DNA of 64,000 bases from Bryoerythrophyllum caledonicum (Eukaryota; Streptophyta; Bryopsida; Pottiales; Pottiaceae): the NCBI GenBank assembly GCA_963971425.1, contig OZ020516.1:34274199-34338198 (forward strand). Direction: 5' to 3'. A model generated the notes under the pieces. It worked only from the letters and a program-made list of their open reading frames with translations. It did not search any database and was not told the DNA's origin. Each line of letters starts with the position of its first letter. Within the stretch, counting starts at the first letter, position 1. A program made the position numbers and the translations under genes. Below, one piece after another: positions 21,641 through 33,973 of the stretch.

Positions 21641-24600
21641 CAACGGAGAAATTACTCTCACTTAACTTTGATGTTGCATCTCTAAAATCTGTGGAGTCTA
21701 CCCTGAGCATCTAGGAAATGTGTAAAATTTAAGTGCCATCTAGGGTGCTTCAATGACAACTGCAACTCGCTGGACGGGATTTAAGGTAGAGGCACCCAAT
21801 TCCGATCACTTAAGACAGTTTGGGACTCAAATGACATTGTATGTCAAAAACATTTATGTAGAAAGATGCAGAATTAGGAATGAAACTCAACAAATATTTT
21901 TTCAAATTTAATCTCAAAGATTTGGAATTGATATAGAATTTAAAAGCCCAAAAACCACCAGAGCCCTTCATCAAACTCTAGAGTAGGTGAGATTTGGTAC
22001 CCTCCTTCACCCAATGCCAATAAGTGAGAGTGAGTAAAAGAGAGAAGACATGCCATGGATAACCAACTCATGGAGGGTATCCAATATCGATCCACCTTGT
22101 TTGACATTCGAGGCAATGCCAGTGATGAGGATCACCTTATTGACCCTGGTCGAGCGGTGCACCAAACCTCAGCCTTGGAGGGTCCATTTTTTTGGCCCTG
22201 CCCGATTTAGGGTTCTAGAGGCTTTTTTTGGTTTTTTTTTTCAAAATTGGGGCATGCGGCCCCAAATTACCCTCCGTGGCATCTCCTTGGATCAAGTAGG
22301 CCCTCACTCCAACACAAAAATAGGGGTAGGTTTTGTCCCACCCCTCCCAAGTCCCGCCAAGCCTGTGGCTCCGTGCACCTCTCGGCCGGGGTAAATAGGC
22401 AAATCCCATAGATGAGTGCTCAATTGAGGTGGAGCAACCCAAAATTGCACACATCTTGACCCAATGCCAATAATGACTGGTGTTTTCAGATTTTGAGTTA
22501 TCGGTTTTGGATCACTTAATGCACCATTTCAAGCATTTGCCATCTTCATGCACCATGCATGCATACTCTACTAATCGGAATTGGGTGCCTCTATCTTAGG
22601 TGTGTCAGGTTTCTTCACAAAACACTACGGTGGAAGACCAAGCTTTTGTGACTTGTGCAGCTGAAACGACTCCCGGAATCTTGAGATCTCACCAAAAAAA
22701 ACAATAAAAACAAAAAACTCTCTACGGCGTCCAAAAATGATCTGCTTGTAGTTAAGGGTTAACTTGTCGATTATGAGGGGTGACCTTAGTAGTTTCAAAT
22801 TTCAAGGAAGAAGAGGAAAAGAACATGGGTATTTCAATTTTCAAAGATTTAAAGTACATACAAAAGATTGAATTCCATACAGAAATTGATGAAACAGCTT
22901 TGCATTAAAAGTCATCTGATTCACTGAATCTATAGATGACTGAAGCCTTCCCCTAGATCTCGTTTTCACTGAGCTTCAGAGATGTGTAAGAAGTGCTACT
23001 TGTAACTTTTTAAATTACCTTCCTCCTTCCCCAGATCAATAAACTCGGTAATTTAATACTAGATTAGTGGATACCTTATGGATACACATGATAGTACAGT
23101 GGAAAAATTACCCAGTAGTTGTACTTCTCTTTTCATCTTGAGTTATGTGCACAATTTACACTGTGTGACTCGTAAATCACAACATTTTATGGACCAGCAC
23201 GACCGTCAAATTCCCTCGACAACCTGAGTTGATCATACAATTATACCTACAGCGCATTTGTATGCGTACTCATTGACACCACTTAGCCACCAAATTCCAA
23301 CCCAACCACAAAGTAGGAGATCATTGACTTCCATGTGAGATGTCATCAATCTTGAGTAAATAAATTAAGTGTGGCATAGTTGTCTAGTGTTCATAAAGAT
23401 TTCACAATCAAATTGGTGCATTTGTAAAATATTATACTTGAACTTTGGTTTAGGCAATATGTTTTTGAAAAAATACTCTAGATATAATGATTGTTTATAA
23501 CATTTAACAAATTGGAGAAATTATTTTAGCAAAATCATGTCAATTTAAAAATGTAGAATCTCGGTTTAATTCAAATGAAAAAACTGATTTAAAAACAACA
23601 TTTTAGAATTATATTAACTTTTTAACTATCCATGTAGCTACTTGTTTCTTAGAAATAGCATAATGCGATACTACACTTGAAGCTAATTTAGGATAGTACT
23701 TGCATGATAATAGTATTTTTTGTAATGATTTATAGTCATGCATGCTTGTTTATTGTTTAAAGACAAGATTCTAACTTTGTCTTTTAAAAGAGATTATTTT
23801 GATGTTCAAAATGTACCATGCTTCATTCTCATGTTAACATTTATGATATTTGCAACATTGCTAGCACAACGTATAAATCACTTATAAGATCAAAAAATTC
23901 TTCATTGAAAATATAAAAATGAACATTGTTTATGTATTGTTGCTCGTTTCCAAACAAATATAAAAATGTCATTATAAAACACATTAAACTAGTAAAGATA
24001 TCAATCAAGTGATTTAATTGTTCTATAAACAGACTCTTCTAAACATGCACCATCAATCCGAAAACCATTACATCAACACGACAACATTCCATACCTTCAC
24101 TAGAACCCCAATGACATCAACATACTAGAAAATAAATAAATTACAAATCATATCTTACATCAACTTCATACATGCACCCCCACGACATTTTCAACGCAAC
24201 ACATGTACCATCACTGAAACGAAGGGAAGTTGACTTGCGCTGCCAAAACCACGCAACTTGCAACACCGCATCCCTCGAAAAACAAACTAATAAGTACAAC
24301 CCCTTCCCCTCCACCGCACACATCATGCTAATGGCAAGCAAACAGAATTGCATGACCCCCAAAAAAGAAGGAAAAAGTAACCCGTGTGTAAATAAAGGAG
24401 GAAAGGGAAAAAGTAAAAGTCTGAGCTCCACAATCTGGTTTCATAATGTTCCGGCAGGTAAATTGTAGAATACAACAGCGCTGCAGAGCGTCCACCGACC
24501 TCGCAGACGTATTGTACGTAGGCTGCGGTATTCTAAGTTCACCCGGTACTGTAGTATCCCCGCCGTACGCGGCCACGCCCGACCGGCGGTCGGCTGTCAG

Positions 24601-24690
24601 GTCGAGCGACCCAGACGAGTGCAGAGCGAGAGAGACGACTCGGAAAGCTTTTCCGCTCATCGTCTTCACGAGAGCCGCGAGTCAGACATC
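21641..24690. other. AT-rich gene-poor spacer upstream of the PP2C gene
   Basis: No gene recognised. The stretch 23350-24160 is very AT-rich. Frames at 22050-22394 and 24141-24669 have no family features. From about 24500 the GC content rises toward the promoter of the PP2C gene. Confidence 0.5.
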
Positions 24691-25244
24691 GAGAGAGGGT
24701 GGGAGAGAGGGAGAGGGAGAGGGAGAGGGAGAGGGAGCGAGGGAGACCCTGAAGCTGCGGCGGCTCGGGTCTCGATGTGGAGGAGGCTGACGAGCCGGGC
24801 GAGGAGGAGGGGGAGGCGCGGGGGTGCTGGTTTTGTGAGTGAGAATTTCGGAGTGAATTGATGGGAGGGGTAGGGCATGGCGGGGGGAGTGGTGGTGGCG
24901 GGGAGGGGGGCGAGCCGCAGCAGCAGCAGCCGGGGGCGCAGCAGGGCGACGAGGACCACGCCTTGGCGAGGATTTTGAAGAATGGTTGAGGAGAGGAGAC
25001 GGGATGGGACGGCGATTAGGTAGAGAGGGGAGCGGGGGAGTGGTGGGGAGTTGAAATGCGGCGGCTCTTATGATGACGTCTGTGCGGCACGACGCGCGGA
25101 TTCTTCCATCGTAAGTAGTAGGAGGGCGTGGTGGATCGGGGGGAGTGAATTGAGCGTGGTAGGGTTTTGTCGTCGTGGTTTTTTGGATGTGTGGATGACG
25201 GTGTGGCGTTTTGTTGTTTTTCCAGCCATAGTGCAGAGCATGCG
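24691..25244 (+). promoter_or_regulatory. Probable 5' region of the PP2C gene: GA-rich tract and 5'-UTR intron
   Basis: A (GAGAGG)n tract at about 24691-24745, of the kind common in plant core promoters and leaders, precedes a GC-rich stretch. A donor ATC|GTAAGT at 25111 and acceptor TTTTTCCAG at 25217-25225 would make a 115-bp intron just before the ATG at 25245. The transcription start cannot be read from sequence. Confidence 0.45.
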
Positions 25245-28200
25245 ATGGGCGGCAACAGGATGTCCCGGATTGTGGTAGGGTGCTTCAGCTCGGAGCGCCA
25301 TGAGAGGTACGCGCACGGGCTGCATTTCTCGGAGCCGCTGGACGAGGGGCTGGGGCATTCGTTCTGCTACGTGCGGCCGGTGCTCGGGTCGCCCGCCGCG
25401 CTCTCGCCGGATTCAGTCTCCCCTCCAGCGATGGACCTGGAGCCTGTGGAGGTGGAGCCCGTGGTCGCGGAGGATCCCGAGGACAGATCCGAGCGGCGCA
25501 AGTCGAAGAGCATGACGGAGACATCGTTCAAGGCGATTTCGGGCGCGTCAGTGAGCGCCAACACGGCGACGCCGCGCTCCGTGGCGAGCCAGGAGCAGTT
25601 CAATTCCTTCTCGAATGTGCCGATTGAGCGCGCGGCCGCGTTCGAGAGCACTGCGTCGTTCAGCGCGCTGCCGCTGCAGCGGATTGCGAGTTCGGGGCCG
25701 CTGTCGGGGCCGCTGGACAGCAGGGGCGTGCAGTCGGGCGCGTTGTTCATGTCCGGGCCGCTGGAGCGCGGGTTTATGTCGGGGCCAATAGAGAGAGGGT
25801 TTATGTCGGGGCCATTGGAGCCGGTGGATCGCAACACGTTCTCCGCGCCTCTTGCAGGCCCGCATCCCTGCAGGAAGAAATCCTCGCTCCGGCGGTTCGT
25901 GAGGTCCATGAGCATGCCCATGCGCAAGGCCATTGCTAAGACGACGGCTACCTTAACGCGGACGATTGTGATCCCGGTTCGCCACTTCGTTAGGAGAGAG
26001 AATCATCCGGACCGCGACTTTCCGCAGAGCTCCTTCAACTCGCCAATTGAATCCGGCTCCTCCGGATCCGACCTGGATATCAAGGACGACAACAACAACC
26101 TGCAGTGGGCGCAGGGCAAGGCCGGCGAGGATCGTGTCCATGTGGTGTTGTCTGAGGAGCATGGATGGCTGTTTGTTGGCATCTACGACGGGTTCAATGG
26201 CCCAGACGCGCCTGATTTCCTCATGAGCAACTTGTATCCTGCGATTTACCGGGAGCTCAAGGGCCTTCTCTGGAACCAGAAGACTGCTTTTGAGAGGAGT
26301 CCCGGTGATGGAGACGTTGATGGCAGGGCTGGTGGCGACTTTCTGAGCCGTTTAGGACATTCCTGCAGTGAAGACCAGAAGGGATTTGTGCAGTCTGACC
26401 TCAAGGAGCTGAGCAATCCGGGCACATCTGCTGCAGGGAGGGAGGAGCTTGGAGGAAACGGTTGCAATCTTGTTGAGTGGCCGTCAGAGGGAGCTGCTGC
26501 TCGTGCTGTAGATCAGAGACCTGATAATCCAGGGCAACCTGGTTGTGAGGTGGATTCTATTGGAAAGGTGGAGGGGCACTCTAAATGTGACCCAGGTACG
26601 CGAGAATCTTTAGGCGTAGGTTTAGAACAGGAGGGGAAAGTGGACGAGGATAGGATAGAGGATTTGTCGCGCATTGTTTCTCGGGTGGACACACCTGGAC
26701 CGGTAGGATGTAGTCATGTACACTTGGCCGAAACTTCTTCCGATCACGATCATAGCATTCTTAACATGAAACTGCAAGTCCTTCATAATCGACGGCGAGA
26801 GCAGCACCGGAAGTATCCGCAATGGAGGTAATTGGGGTTCAGCTTTCTGCTTGTTGAAAGCCGCGTGTAAACAAGCGTTAGTATTAAAAACGTGGTGGAT
26901 ATGTTGGCAGGTATGAGTGGGAACAGGAGAGGCTTGTAGAAGAAGAGAGGATGAGGGAGAAGCTTCGCCTCAAGCAAGAGGCGAAGGAGGTGGAAAATAA
27001 CACCGTGGATCATGATGCTGTGTTGAAAGCTCTCTCTCGTGCCTTGGAAGCTACAGAAGAGGCGTACCTAGATATGACTTACAGGTTCGTGTTCTGTGTT
27101 GATGGTTTCGTCGTTATGAGTGGCGTTATCTGTTTCTAGGATCTACAGGATGCAGATTGCATGCATATACAATTTTTTATTTACAAAGGGTGTTTTGACA
27201 CAGGGTTCTAGACGAGAATCCGGAACTGGCGTTGATGGGATCCTGTGTACTGGTGATGCTTATGAAGGACGAGGATGTATATATTCTGAATGTTGGAGAT
27301 AGCCGAGCAATCATAGCTCAAGACTGCAGACGAGGGTCCTTTAATTCTCTCTCGAAACTTGCCCGTAACCAACTGAATGGTTACAAAGCGCCAGTGGATG
27401 AGCACGAACGGATTGGTGCTCGTGACTCTTTGTTACGTCAAGAGCTGGAGAGAATCATTGAAGAAACCCCAACAGAGATTGAGGCCCTTGAAACCCATGA
27501 TCCCAACCTCGGACCGCCTCCACCAGGACTGTCACTTTTAGGTGCCTTGCAGCTTACATTTGATCATAGTACCAGTACGGAAGAGGTGAGACTTTTATCC
27601 CTCGCTTACCTAGTTGGCTGCACTGCCCCTTTCTTCTCAAACAAGACACTGATACGAGGTGGGTATTTTTTTGTTGCTATGAATTCACAGGAAGTGCAGA
27701 GATTAAGAGCAGAGCATCCGTTTGACGATGACATAATCTCAAATGATCGAGTGAAGGGGAGACTGAAAGTGACTCGTGCATTTGGTGCTGGATTTTTAAA
27801 ACAGGTACTCTATCTACCTTGAATGTAGGTAGCTATCAGAGTTCGTTTTTATGCTTTTATCCCTCGATGATCTGTCGTTGAAGAAAAACATCGTTTGGAA
27901 TTCATATCGTGCTCTAATAAGTGCGTTTCTTGTTGAATGTTGCAGCCTAGGTTGAACAATGTTTTATTTGAAATGTTCCGATGCAAGTTTATAGGCGACG
28001 ATCCGTATGTAAACTGCGATCCGTGTCTACGGCATCACAAGCTTGGACCACAAGATCGGTTTTTGGTGCTCTCGTCAGATGGATTGTATCAGTATTTAAC
28101 GAATGAGGAGGTTGTATCCCATGTGGAGTGGTTTATGGAAAGGTGTCCCGATGGAGATCCAGCACAACGTCTGATAGAGGAGCTTCTTTTCCGAGCTGCC

Positions 28201-28461
28201 AAGAAGAATGGTAAACATCAATCAAGTCAACTAGATTATGTATCAGCAGCTTAGATCGTTGTTTTCTTGGATGTTTTTCTTGCCTAACCATCGAAAGCTT
28301 GATTTCTGATTGGGAAATGTTTTACAGGAATGGAATTGAATGAGCTTCTGGATATCCCACAAGGAGATCGCCGCAAGTACCATGATGATGTTTCAGTGAT
28401 GGTTATTTCTCTTGAAGGCCGAATTTGGAGATCTTCTGGTTCTCTCAAGCATTCACCCTGA
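25245..28461 (+). CDS. PLL: Protein phosphatase 2C, POLTERGEIST/PLL type (883 aa, 6 exons)
   Basis: Exons by GT-AG reading: 25245-26827, 26911-27084, 27204-27585, 27691-27804, 27946-28210, 28328-28461; total 2652 nt in frame. The protein begins [14 protein letters not shown], has a Ser-rich region with the repeated MSGPLERGF phrase of land-plant PLL proteins, then a PP2C catalytic domain: [11 protein letters not shown] and [14 protein letters not shown] (metal-binding acidic residues), [39 protein letters not shown] and [12 protein letters not shown] long acidic insert splits the catalytic domain, as is usual for this subfamily. In Arabidopsis, POL/PLL enzymes are membrane-associated Ser/Thr phosphatases acting downstream of receptor kinases in stem-cell and asymmetric-division control; the same role here is inference. 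An in-frame ATG at 25167 lies inside the likely 5'-UTR intron, so 25245 is preferred. No disabling lesion seen. Confidence 0.93.
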
Positions 28462-29757
28462 GCTGTCCAACAGTTTTTTGTGCGAGAGGCTCTTGATCAA
28501 GATTGCGGGTCCTTGAGCTCCTCAGCTCTTCCCTGATATCACATCAATTTGTTATTCTTGTAAACATTACTTGAATAATAGAGAGTAGCTGGGTTACATC
28601 TCTATCTTCAGAATTTTGTCTCTGTAGGTACATGAGCTGTCTGAAATCTACAGCTTTGGATAGTATCTTCAACAATGGATGTATTCTGCTCATCCTTGTG
28701 ATCAGGAACTTGCTTACTGGGAGAGGTATACAAGAACATTTAGTGTATTCATATGGCAAGTGACATGATTGCGACACGAATAGCAACGGGGACTTGCTCC
28801 TCCGGTTATCAATATTCTAATGTCATGTGATCGAAATTGTCAACACATGGGATTGTCAACAGTCACATGAACGTCCTCTGCACCTTCCTTCGTTGACAAT
28901 GAAGTGTAGACTTTAGGAAGCGGAAACTAAATAATTGTAACTCGTATCGGTCGGGTATGACATTCTTTAATCCACTTATTAAAGCGCCAAGAATCAAAGG
29001 TATAATAGTCGGGCTTTATTGGGGCAAGTGGCCATCCACGTGAAGAGTCAACGCATCTACCTCAATTCGAATCGCGGTAGATGCGGAATGTGAACCAGAT
29101 TGAAATGAACTGCGTAGGAGTGTGGTCTGCGGCGTGGCCGCCATTGGACGATTGACGTACTCTTGTAGTAGGTGAGAGGTACGTGCGCTGCTGTCTGTAT
29201 TCGAATCGGTACATGCCCTGCTCAGATCAGCGTGTAATTTGAGAGGCAAGGATAATTGTAGTGAAGGATTGGAGGGATAAAAGCCCCAAAAGTAACAATT
29301 GACAGGAAAATTGTGCAGGAGAGTGTAACTGTATTTGCAAGAAAGATACTCTGTCGAAGTAAAAGGTGGCAGAAGCACCTAATTCTTACACACCCATTGC
29401 TGCTCACGAAATACATCCCGAAAGTTACGGCAGAAACAATCTGTACTTAAAAAGGATGACTGACTAGGAGTTCGAGCTCTTGGTCACATGAGAGTCGTGG
29501 CACCATGTTTGTAAAATCACAAAACGGTGGTGATAGCTGCTGGCATCATTCTCCAACAAAACCACCTCCCGCTGCATGACACGGCCAGAGTTTTGCCCAT
29601 GAGGACGCTGAAAAGTACACCTTCACTCAAAATGGATTGTAACCATGAAACAGAGGACCTACTTGGATAACTGCCGATGATAGGCCTTGTGTTGAATTGT
29701 AGAGCTAACACCCATATTCAGTTGCAGAAACTATTGAGAGGGAGATCCGAGAGGTCT
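28462..29757. other. Intergenic region between convergent genes
   Basis: It holds the 3' untranslated regions of the PP2C gene (+) and the DeSI-like gene (-). AATAATAG near 28572 could serve as a poly-A signal for the PP2C gene. No further gene recognised; the minus-strand frame at 29016-29378 has no recognisable motif. Confidence 0.5.
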
Positions 29758-31048
29758 TTAAGGGCTACTGTCTGAGGACGACAGAGCACGTTCTTTCCAA
29801 GGAAGCAGAATGGGGCGCTGCTCTGTGGAGTCACTGGATTGTCTGCTGCTGTGACGCCCATTCTGAGACGAAGTCGGAGAGCCTCTTGACAGTAACCTCG
29901 AGGGGCTTCCAATGGAGAGAGAGAGGCGGCGACCGGAATTGCTCCCGGAATCTGTCGAACCTACAGCACCTCCTGATGCTGCGGAGCCAGATCCAAACAT
30001 GAAGCTCATTGCAGTCTTGGTCACGGACATCACGTTCTTCTTCGCTTCTCGCAACTGCAGTAGCACGGGTTCTTCAATCAAAAGTGTTGAGCTCGAAAAG
30101 AAAAGCCAATCAGTCTCAGCAAAAGTCACTCCTATGAAAGCTACAAGAAAGAGGTTCGTACCCTTTCCATGGTGACTTCAGCAGCTTCAATTGAAGCATT
30201 GCCGGCATTTGCAAATCTGTTCACCCACACTATGCCCAAACTTCAATCAGCCACCAGAGCGATCAAACGTTGCTATTCTTTACATACATGCGCAACATGG
30301 TGAGTGCTCGACACTTACAGGGTAGTTTCTGACATTCTAGCTTGGCACAGAACGCATCGCAGAAATGGTTGCAATTACGACCAAGGAGATCGTATAGGTT
30401 GCCCAACCACTCTTCTTTCAGCTCTCTTATAGCTTGATCGACTTTCGAAGGCGACAACGTAGTATATCCCAAAGGAACGCTCTCTCGGAAAGTATACATG
30501 GGGTTCGCCTTCGGAGGACAGCAGAACACGCCGGTTCCGTTCTCACAGTACCCAAACGACCATTCCTTCCCGTAAACCTGTTGACAAATCATATTCCACA
30601 TCAACTTTCATGCGGTCAACTACTAGCATCACGAAAATCCTTCGGTCTAAGGTCTCAATAACGATCAGAAAAACTTCAAGTCTACTATAACTGTGTACAG
30701 GTGAGTTACTTCCTATTGTTTCGATAGGATGCAATGTGATGACAGTTCATTAGATTATTTGAATTGATGTAGACACTAGTTAAGTTGTATACAGAAACTT
30801 CATTTCAAACCCCAGAAACGTAATTCCAACCATCGGCGCAAACTCATCATCATCATCATCATCATCATCTCCAGAAACGAATGTGAAGAGGTGTAAGAAA
30901 TCCGATCGCTCACCTCCACAGCCCCATGAAAGATGCCACCCAACCCAATCCCTCCGCGCATGACCTTATTAAGGTTCATAATGGCATTGTTGGCGCGCAC
31001 GTTTCCGCTGTTGGTCACATCGTACACGTGCAGGGTCACCTCTGCCAT
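29758..31048 (-). CDS. DeSI-like / PPPDE-domain putative deubiquitinating or deSUMOylating protease (252 aa, 4 exons)
   Basis: Exons on the minus strand: 31048-30914, 30577-30319, 30229-30162 and 30054-29758; 759 nt, all junctions GT-AG and in phase. Exon 1 starts MAEVTLHVYDVTNSG, with the PPPDE histidine (HVYD). Exon 2 has YGKEWSFGYC, GVFCCPP, GYTTL and GRNCNHFCDAFC, with the catalytic cysteine. Exon 3 gives the family phrase WVNRFANAG. Exon 4 has LREAKKNVM and a Ser-rich tail. PPPDE proteins are papain-fold isopeptidases that remove SUMO or ubiquitin, or cut palmitoyl-type thioesters in some members; the substrate here is unknown. Intron 1 contains a (CAT)n run near 30847-30870. Length matches plant relatives. 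The gene converges on the PP2C gene, with about 1.3 kb between the stop codons. Confidence 0.9.
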
Positions 31049-32159
31049 CGCTCGACCTCAAAAACAACAAACCGCCCTTGCTATCTCCTCCCCACCACCA
31101 TAGCGCTACCCCACCTGCACCGCAACCGATCAGCCCACTGCCGGAACACCCCACATCCCCAACACCGAAAACTAACGATCCATACCTGGAATACTCGGCG
31201 TCAGAATCGATGGTCGACCATGGTCGGTGAACCCTACGACACGCTACTTCACCAAACTCCCATCTCTACGAGGTTTTGCAGCGATGGGGTTGTGTGGGAG
31301 GAGATGGTATGTGACTGTTGCAATGGTGACAGCGATGTCGATGATGATGATGATGATGGAGGGTCACCCGTGCGATGAATAATTGACGAGTCATGCATCC
31401 GTGGTGGGGCCCTCTCTGCTGACTCGGCGCTCGGGGCCTCTCAGGTTCTGCCACGTCACGCCTTCTTGGAATGTGCGAGCATCTTTGTTTTCCTGTCGCT
31501 TTTTGTGGAGCCTTGTGGAGGTGTGGAGTTCGGGCAGCTGCCCCTCCTTCAAGAAAAGTAGAAAAAAAAGATGAATAAAAAGGTTGATCCTTAACCCTTT
31601 AACGGCGAGGCCATGCATGGGCCTTGAATTTTTTTACAATTTAATAGATTCTGCTCAACAACTTCTACACGATGAGTACACTTCTCTGTTCACTTTGGTC
31701 ACGGAAATCATTGTAGTTCGTTATTGCCTCAATCGATTGGAGATCTAAAAGATGATTTAGGTGGAGGAAAGCTTGGCGCACAACCGCCCTGACTAGTGCA
31801 AATCAATCCAACGGTTCAATAAGCCATGGCTCCCCAAAAGCGGGTCTCATCAACCGCATTCTCGTTCCTTCTATATATGATTGGTGGGAAGCGGGGGTGA
31901 TATCGCCCCTCTTTGTACATAGGGAGAGATCCTGGCTAAGCCTGAGTCCAAAGTATTCCAGGGTTTCTATCCTTATAGTGGATCAGTGTTGTCTACATAG
32001 ACGGACATGGGCTTATAGACAGCGGACGGACATGACGAACAACACTTTTTGGGGACAGTTCCGTGTAAAAAAACCTTACAAATTCTAAATCAAATTTACA
32101 ACTTACTCCCTAGTAAAACACGTGTGCCGACACGTCAGATCGCTTTCCACATCACATTA
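31049..32159. other. Upstream region of the DeSI-like gene; no other gene
   Basis: It contains the presumed promoter of the minus-strand gene, a short (GAT)n run near 31337-31356, and at 31591-31623 the phrase TTAACCCTTTAACGGCGAGG followed by a small palindrome (GGCCATGCATGGGCC). That phrase resembles the end of the TTAA-flanked MITE at 16828, but no second terminus is visible here. Confidence 0.45.
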
Positions 32160-32953
32160 TTAGGCTAGGTGCGCACCACTGGGCCGCCCGCATAGCATTT
32201 AGGGCCGGGCGCGTACCAAAAAGAGTGGGGTGCGTATCAATCAGAGTCGGGCGCGTATCAATCAGGGCGAGGCTCGTACCTTAAGGGGTCAGGCGCGTAC
32301 CTACAAAGGCTAGGCGCGTGCAATTAAATTTTTTTTGTACGCGTCCAATCCTTGTAAGCATGCGTCCGACCTTTTAAAATGGGCGTGTACAGACAAGGGC
32401 AAGGAGCATATGCCCGAAGAAAAAAAAAATAAAAAAATTGGCACGCGCCTAGCTCTTGTAAACATGCGCCTGGCCTTTTAGACCGGGTGGATACATACAA
32501 AGGCTAGGCACGTACGTCAAAAAATTAAAAAATAATAAGATTAAAAAATAAATAAAAAATTGGGCGTATGCGCCCTGTTCTTGTACGTACGTGTCTGCCC
32601 CCTTGAGGTACGTGCCCGGCTTCTTTAGGGACGCGTACGATTCCTTCAAAGACGCGCCTGACCCCTTTAGCAACGCGCCCGACCCCTTTTAGTATGCGTC
32701 CTACTCCTTTAAATACGCGCCCGACCCCTTCAGACACTCGTCCAACTCTTTTAAGTTCGCACCCGACCTTTTTGAGTATGCGCCCTACCTCTTTAGATAC
32801 CCGCGGAACCTCTTTAGATACACGCCCAACCCCTTTAGATAACCGCGGAACCAATTTAGATACGCGCCCAACCCCTTTAAGTACGGGCCGAACCCTTGAA
32901 AGCATGCGCCTAACCTTTTGGATCGGGCGCGTACGTACAAGGTCTGGGCGCGT
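32160..32953. repeat. GC-rich minisatellite arranged in two opposite orientations
   Basis: From 32160 to about 32400 the plus strand carries GGGCGCGTAC-type units (for example AGTCGGGCGCGTATCAATC). From about 32570 to 32900 it carries the opposite strand version, ACGCGCCCGACCCCTTTAG, with a unit near 21-22 bp. A T/A-rich centre separates them. The minus-strand 183-codon frame over it merely translates the unit (GVGRVSK-like). The gypsy element begins right at its edge, so the array was probably the insertion target. Confidence 0.75.
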
Positions 32954-33474
32954 TGTCGCGTTGTAAATTAATATATTGTGTGAAAATATTAAAGATGTTG
33001 CCTTAGACATCGGATAGAGTATAAGGAGAAGGATACAAAAGGTTGCGGTCGTGGAGAAATCCACGGTTTGGTTCAATGCGGGGATAACCGGAGCTTGCTA
33101 GCGTAACTTGGAAGCCTGCATCTTCTCACTGTAGCTCAGGGAAGCGTAGGTGGCCGGTTGGCTGCTTATTTTCTGCTTTCACTAGCAAGTACCAAGTTGC
33201 AACTATCTAGGCCGTTCAACGAGTTCGATAAAGCTCGAACCCGGAACCGGCAGGCAACAATCAACGGACCTTGACAGCCAACCAAGTCCGCAACTTCGCG
33301 ACCATTAGTGGACTCAAGGCGGCTTTATACAACTGTTGAGGGACTGTACAATGTCGCGACCTTGTCCTTTAGTCAGATCTTTTGATGCGGGCTACTTTTA
33401 GTTAAAATAGAATTATTTATGGATTATTAGAGTAATTCAGTGAAGGCAAGCTTCTTAAAGAAGTTACTGTAAGA

Positions 33475-33480
33475 TATAAA
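33475..33480 (+). promoter_or_regulatory. LTR TATA box
   Basis: TATAAA in the context AAGATATAAAGGGAAG, 71 bp upstream of the LTR ORF start at 33551; the identical copy is at 48845-48850. Spacing suits a short leader. Not tested. Confidence 0.55.
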
Positions 33481-33550
33481 GGGAAGATAATTCCCTTGCC
33501 TCACATAGTTTACTCCAAGCTAAAATCTTAGATAGCTTAGAGTTGACAAT

Positions 33551-33973
33551 ATGGATTCTCAAGACCCAGATGAGTGGGAGTTGTCGTTATCGCAATTATC
33601 AGAGGATCCGTTTCAATCTTCTCAGCCATCAACTTCCAGACGGCGAGTGCAAGATGAAACGGGGCCTTCCGAGCGTCGTGTTCAACCACGTCCAGATCCA
33701 AGTCTGCGGCAATTTGCATTTGTGAATCTACAACCGGACGCGAGAGCTCTAGTGATTGTATTGGAGGCTGAAGCTTCATTGACGGGTGGCCGTCAGATGG
33801 TATTTGAAGGGTGTTTTGAAAATATCGATGGAGGCCAAATGATGAATCGCTTTTCTAATGAGATGGACCACCGTCTTTGGCTTCGAGGGCCGTTGACCTA
33901 TTTAAGCGATGAACGGAGAGCAAGTTATGTTTCTGCGGTGCTCCGTCAAATTCTAGAGTTTTTATTCGGTTAG
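33551..33973 (+). CDS. 140-aa ORF of unknown function inside the 5' LTR
   Basis: ATG at 33551, stop at 33971-33973. The N-terminal ~55 residues are polar and look disordered (MDSQDPDEWELSLSQLSEDP, then Ser/Arg/Pro-rich). The rest looks folded: FAFVNLQPDARALVIVLEAE, GRQMVFEGCFENIDGG, MDHRLWLRGPLTYLSDERR, YVSAVLRQILEFLFG. I do not recognise the family. The 3' LTR encodes an identical protein, the single base difference (33893) being silent. With the TATA box 71 bp upstream, this would be the first ORF on any LTR-driven transcript. LTRs rarely keep a long ORF by chance in GC-moderate DNA; selection or capture of a host or viral exon are both possible. Function unknown. Confidence 0.6.
   Translation: MDSQDPDEWELSLSQLSEDPFQSSQPSTSRRRVQDETGPSERRVQPRPDPSLRQFAFVNLQPDARALVIVLEAEASLTGGRQMVFEGCFENIDGGQMMNRFSNEMDHRLWLRGPLTYLSDERRASYVSAVLRQILEFLFG

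Noticed and set aside
32525..33076. 183-codon minus-strand ORF
   Set aside because: It translates the 21-22 bp minisatellite and crosses the LTR boundary, so it cannot be an old gene.
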